A stretch of DNA of 64,000 nucleotides from Nocardioides bizhenqiangii (lineage in GTDB: Bacteria > Actinomycetota > Actinomycetes > Propionibacteriales > Nocardioidaceae). Made by a program: the position numbers and the translations under genes. Below, piece by piece: positions 61,428-64,000 of the stretch (its first letter is position 1; each line of letters starts with the position of its first letter). The DNA is taken from contig NZ_CP141059.1 of the NCBI RefSeq assembly GCF_034661235.1, forward strand, positions 1,426,001 to 1,490,000, written 5' to 3'. The notes under the pieces are model-generated. The model was not told where the DNA came from, did not search any database, and saw nothing but the letters and a program-made list of their open reading frames with translations.

Positions 61428-62774
61428 ATGACCAGCTCTGACCGAACTGCCTCATCCCCCGAACCGACCGCGGAGGAGGTGGCCAGGCTGCAGGCGGAGC
61501 TCGCCGCACTCAAGGCGTCGCAGAAGGAGGCGGCGAGCCCTGGGAGTCGACGTGGTTGGTGGCGGCCGGTAGTGGCAGGAGTGCTCGTGGCTCTGGCCGC
61601 GCTCCTCGCACCCCTGTCGGTCCTCTCGAACTGGGCGAGCGGTCAGATCCAGGACACCGACCGGTACCTCGCGACGGTCGCCCCGTTGGCGAACGATCCG
61701 GACATCCAGGAGGCGGTCGCCACGCGGATGGAGCAGATCATCTTCTCCTACCTCGATATCGAGGCGGCCCTGGACGAGGTGGTGGGAGCCCTCGCGGCCG
61801 TCGATCTGCCAGAGAACGCTGTCGCCACGCTGGATGCCATGTCGGGACCGCTCGCCGCCAGCATCCAGGGCTTCGTGCGGGAGCGCATCGACGTCCTCGT
61901 GCAGTCCGACGCCTTCGAGCAGGCCTGGGTCGAGGCCAATCGGACGGCGCACGAGGAGCTGGTGGGCGCCCTGACGGGGAAGACCGACGGGGCCGTAGAC
62001 GTCGATCGCGGCACCGTCAGCGTGAACATCGCGACGCTCATCAACGCGGTCAAGGAGCAGCTGGTGAACGCCGGCCTCGGCATCGCGGACCGGATCCCGG
62101 AGGTGGCGGCGACGTTCACCATCCTGGAGTCCAAGGACCTGGCGAACGTGCAACGCCTGCTGGGGTTCCTGGACGACCTGAGCTATTGGTTGCCCGTGAT
62201 CGGTCTCGTCCTGATCGGCATCGCGGTCGCGATCGCCCGCGACCGTCGCCGGATGGTCCTCGTTTCCGGCCTGGCCGTGGCGGGCTCGATGCTGTTGCTG
62301 GGAGCCACCCTCAACGTGATCCGCCCGTTCTACCTCGACGCACTGCCGGCGGACAGTTCTGCGGCGGCCGCCGGCGCGGTCTACGACCAGATCGTGTCCT
62401 TCATCCGCCTGGCGCTGCGAGGAGTGCTGGTCGTCGCGCTGACGGTGGCCATCGTCGCCTGGTTCAGTGCCACTCGCGGAGCGGGGGCAGCTGCCCGGGG
62501 CGCCCTCGTCGGAGGCATCGGCCACCTCCGGCGCGGAACGGCGCGGACCGGCCTCCGCACAGGGAGGTTCGGCGCAGCGCTCGCGTCCTACCGCGGTCCG
62601 ATCACGGTGGCGGTCGTCGGGCTCGCGGCCGTCGGCTACCTGATGCAGGACCACCCGACCGGTGGCACCGCGCTGACGTTCGTGCTGGTCACTGCCGCCG
62701 TGCTGCTGGTGCTCGCCGTCCTGGCAGCCGAGCCTCAGCCCGAGGAGCCCGTCGTGCCCACGCCGCCCGCCTAG
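61428..62774 (+). CDS. Conserved integral membrane protein of unknown function
   Basis: 448 residues. The cytoplasmic start contains a short coiled coil (TAEEVARLQAELAALKASQKE). One helix follows (VVAGVLVALAALLAPLSVLS), then a soluble helical domain of about 200 residues beginning IQDTDRYLATVAPLANDPDIQEAVATRM, then helices near 250-275, 285-300, 330-350 and 390-440. I recognise the 'QDTDRYLATVAPLA' block as common to actinobacterial hypothetical proteins but know no function. Divergent from the DUF7144 gene across a palindrome copy. Confidence 0.8.
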   Translation: MTSSDRTASSPEPTAEEVARLQAELAALKASQKEAASPGSRRGWWRPVVAGVLVALAALLAPLSVLSNWASGQIQDTDRYLATVAPLANDPDIQEAVATRMEQIIFSYLDIEAALDEVVGALAAVDLPENAVATLDAMSGPLAASIQGFVRERIDVLVQSDAFEQAWVEANRTAHEELVGALTGKTDGAVDVDRGTVSVNIATLINAVKEQLVNAGLGIADRIPEVAATFTILESKDLANVQRLLGFLDDLSYWLPVIGLVLIGIAVAIARDRRRMVLVSGLAVAGSMLLLGATLNVIRPFYLDALPADSSAAAAGAVYDQIVSFIRLALRGVLVVALTVAIVAWFSATRGAGAAARGALVGGIGHLRRGTARTGLRTGRFGAALASYRGPITVAVVGLAAVGYLMQDHPTGGTALTFVLVTAAVLLVLAVLAAEPQPEEPVVPTPPA

Positions 62775-62813
62775 CGCGACGGACGGGCACACCGCAGCAG
62801 GAGCGAGACGAGC

Positions 62814-64000
62814 TCAATCCTGTGCGGGCGGGATGGGGCGCACGACCAGCTCGAGCAAGGTCACGGCCACCGTCACCGCCAACGCGCCGAGCACGGCGGT
62901 CCCGAACCCGGCGATGTTGAGCTGCGGCGTCACGCCTGCCGTGACGGCGAAGAGGATCCCGTTGACGAGGAGCGAGGAACCACCCAGCCGGATCCAGGAC
63001 TGGGAGCCCGCGAGCCAGTACAGCACCGGTCCGAGGACCGCGTTGACCAGACCGAAGGTCAGGGAGATGGCGAGGTAGGTCCCGAGCCCGCCGCTGACGT
63101 CGATGCCGGGGATCACTGCCGTCGCGATCCAGACAGCGGCCATCATGATCGCCCAGTTCGTCAGCATCCTGATCAGCGCCGCCAGGTCGTCGCTCGTGAG
63201 TCCCCGGCGATCTGCGGACGTCCCGACCTGGACCACTTCGTCCGCATGGAGTCCGAGCCTTGCCTTCACCTGCCGTACCCAGCCCACGTTTGACGCGTCG
63301 AACTCGGCGCCGACGGCGGTGCACGCCACGAGGACGAAGGCGGCAGCAAGCAGCCAACCGATGAGGGTGATCGTGATGCCGAAAAGTCCGAACTCCTCAG
63401 TCGAACGGGTCATGATGCCGGGCATGTAGACCGGTGTGGCGATCGCGAAGGCGGTCATGGCAACCGCAGACGCGCCACCTGCCACGAGCAGCCGGCGCCA
63501 GTGCACCCGACGGTCCAGCAACAGGTACGGGATCGACGTCCAAAGGACCAGGCCGGTGGCGCACGAGACCGGAATCGTCCAGAGCCAGTTGAGAGGGAAG
63601 CGGCTGGCGATGTCGCGGATGACGAAGGCAACGACCAGTTCGGCGACCAGCGCCGCCAGACCGAGAGTGGCGAACACGGTGCTGCGGATCCCGGACTTCT
63701 CGAGACCCCATCCCGCCCGGTACATCCGTTGCAGCCGGCGCGTGAAGGCGACCCCGGCGTACAGCAGCAGCAGCGCGCTGAAGACGGTGACGCCGCTCGA
63801 GGCGTCCGGTGGCGTCGTGAAGAGCTGTGTGACTGCTTCTGCCGACTCGCCAGTAAGTGCGAACCGGTCGATGATGCTCTCGCCGATCGCGTCCTCCTGG
63901 CCGGCGGGGGCTGCCCCCGCCACGACGATGAAGAGCGGGATCAGCGCGGTGAAGGCCTGGGCGGAGAGCACGATGCAGCGGTCGAACCCTTCGATCATGA
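62814..64000 (-). CDS. YihY/UPF0761 membrane protein fused to a phage-holin-4 domain (start may lie outside window)
   Basis: 394 residues are visible from ATG 63998; YihY proteins usually begin 20-40 residues earlier, so the true start may lie outside the window. The YihY part (six helices, FSALLLLYAGVAFTRRLQRMYRAGWG, FGITITLIGWLLAAAFVLVACTAVGAEF) ends near residue 240. A linker is followed by four helices in PF04020 (holin 4 superfamily) pattern (IMMAAVWIATAVIPGIDVSGGLGTYLAISLTFGLVNAVLGPVLYWLAG). Such fusions are not common; the domain order suggests a single membrane complex. The role is unknown. Confidence 0.8.
   Translation of the reverse strand, partial: MIEGFDRCIVLSAQAFTALIPLFIVVAGAAPAGQEDAIGESIIDRFALTGESAEAVTQLFTTPPDASSGVTVFSALLLLYAGVAFTRRLQRMYRAGWGLEKSGIRSTVFATLGLAALVAELVVAFVIRDIASRFPLNWLWTIPVSCATGLVLWTSIPYLLLDRRVHWRRLLVAGGASAVAMTAFAIATPVYMPGIMTRSTEEFGLFGITITLIGWLLAAAFVLVACTAVGAEFDASNVGWVRQVKARLGLHADEVVQVGTSADRRGLTSDDLAALIRMLTNWAIMMAAVWIATAVIPGIDVSGGLGTYLAISLTFGLVNAVLGPVLYWLAGSQSWIRLGGSSLLVNGILFAVTAGVTPQLNIAGFGTAVLGALAVTVAVTLLELVVRPIPPAQD

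Noticed and set aside
1..64000. CRISPR arrays, prophage, transposase genes or rRNA
   Set aside because: No regularly spaced repeats, no phage structural or transposase genes and no rRNA segments were seen.

Overview
The window is high-GC DNA with the gene content of an actinobacterium. The lineage inference (Nocardioidaceae-like) rests on the glnX/glnH/pknG signalling locus, a BioQ-controlled biotin operon, AtsA-type sulfatases, DUF6325/DUF7144/amphi-Trp stress-type proteins, many GTG/TTG starts and leaderless promoters. No species can be fixed from sequence alone.

Layout. (1) 1-8210: a co-directional signalling operon (GlnX C-terminus, GlnH lipoprotein, coiled-coil protein, PknG-type kinase, PP2C phosphatase, VWA protein, FHA protein). 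(2) 8383-11632: a methyltransferase, then a branched-chain amino-acid block (leader peptide, small protein, leuB, ilvE). (3) 11633-13761: an accessory insert with an O-methyltransferase and a possibly truncated gene, bounded on the right by a decayed copy of the ilvE 3' end. (4) 13900-21363: exported protein, Ser/Thr kinase, cimA behind an isoleucine-rich attenuator, a TetR/FMN-reductase pair with its operator, amidase, orphan response regulator. (5) 21514-26286: bioBAFD (minus strand) divergent from bioQ. (6) 26346-38071: zwf, Baeyer-Villiger-type monooxygenase, AtsA-type arylsulfatase with a formylglycine-generating enzyme (FGE), FAH-family hydrolase, gltX, CPBP protease, tRNA-Gln and tRNA-Glu. 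(7) 38486-42238: a lipoprotein and a large secreted protein with four DUF11-type repeats. (8) 42425-64000: a dense block of small membrane proteins, two more sulfatases (one frameshifted), a second FGE, HAD hydrolase, metallo-hydrolase, HerA-like ATPase, cardiolipin synthase, ClC channel, amphi-Trp, DUF7144 and a YihY-holin fusion.

The most striking signal is a repeated 19-bp palindrome, CTCACCC-N5-GGGTGAG. It occurs, exact or slightly degenerate, in about a dozen intergenic spaces between 32.4 and 61.4 kb, 30-130 bases before start codons. It links an arylsulfatase, CYTH protein, YggT, PLDc_N, DUF1622, DUF6325, DUF4239, metallo-hydrolase, HerA-like ATPase and DUF7144 genes into one apparent regulon. 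The regulator is not identifiable in the window.

The same block carries paralogous cassettes in decay: an arylsulfatase with a one-base insertion, an out-of-frame fusion of two membrane-protein genes made by deletion, and a third, residual YggT 3' end. Two attenuators, two TetR-type operators, a lone 24-bp palindrome and several terminators were also resolved. All functions are inferred from sequence motifs and family knowledge; no database search was run.
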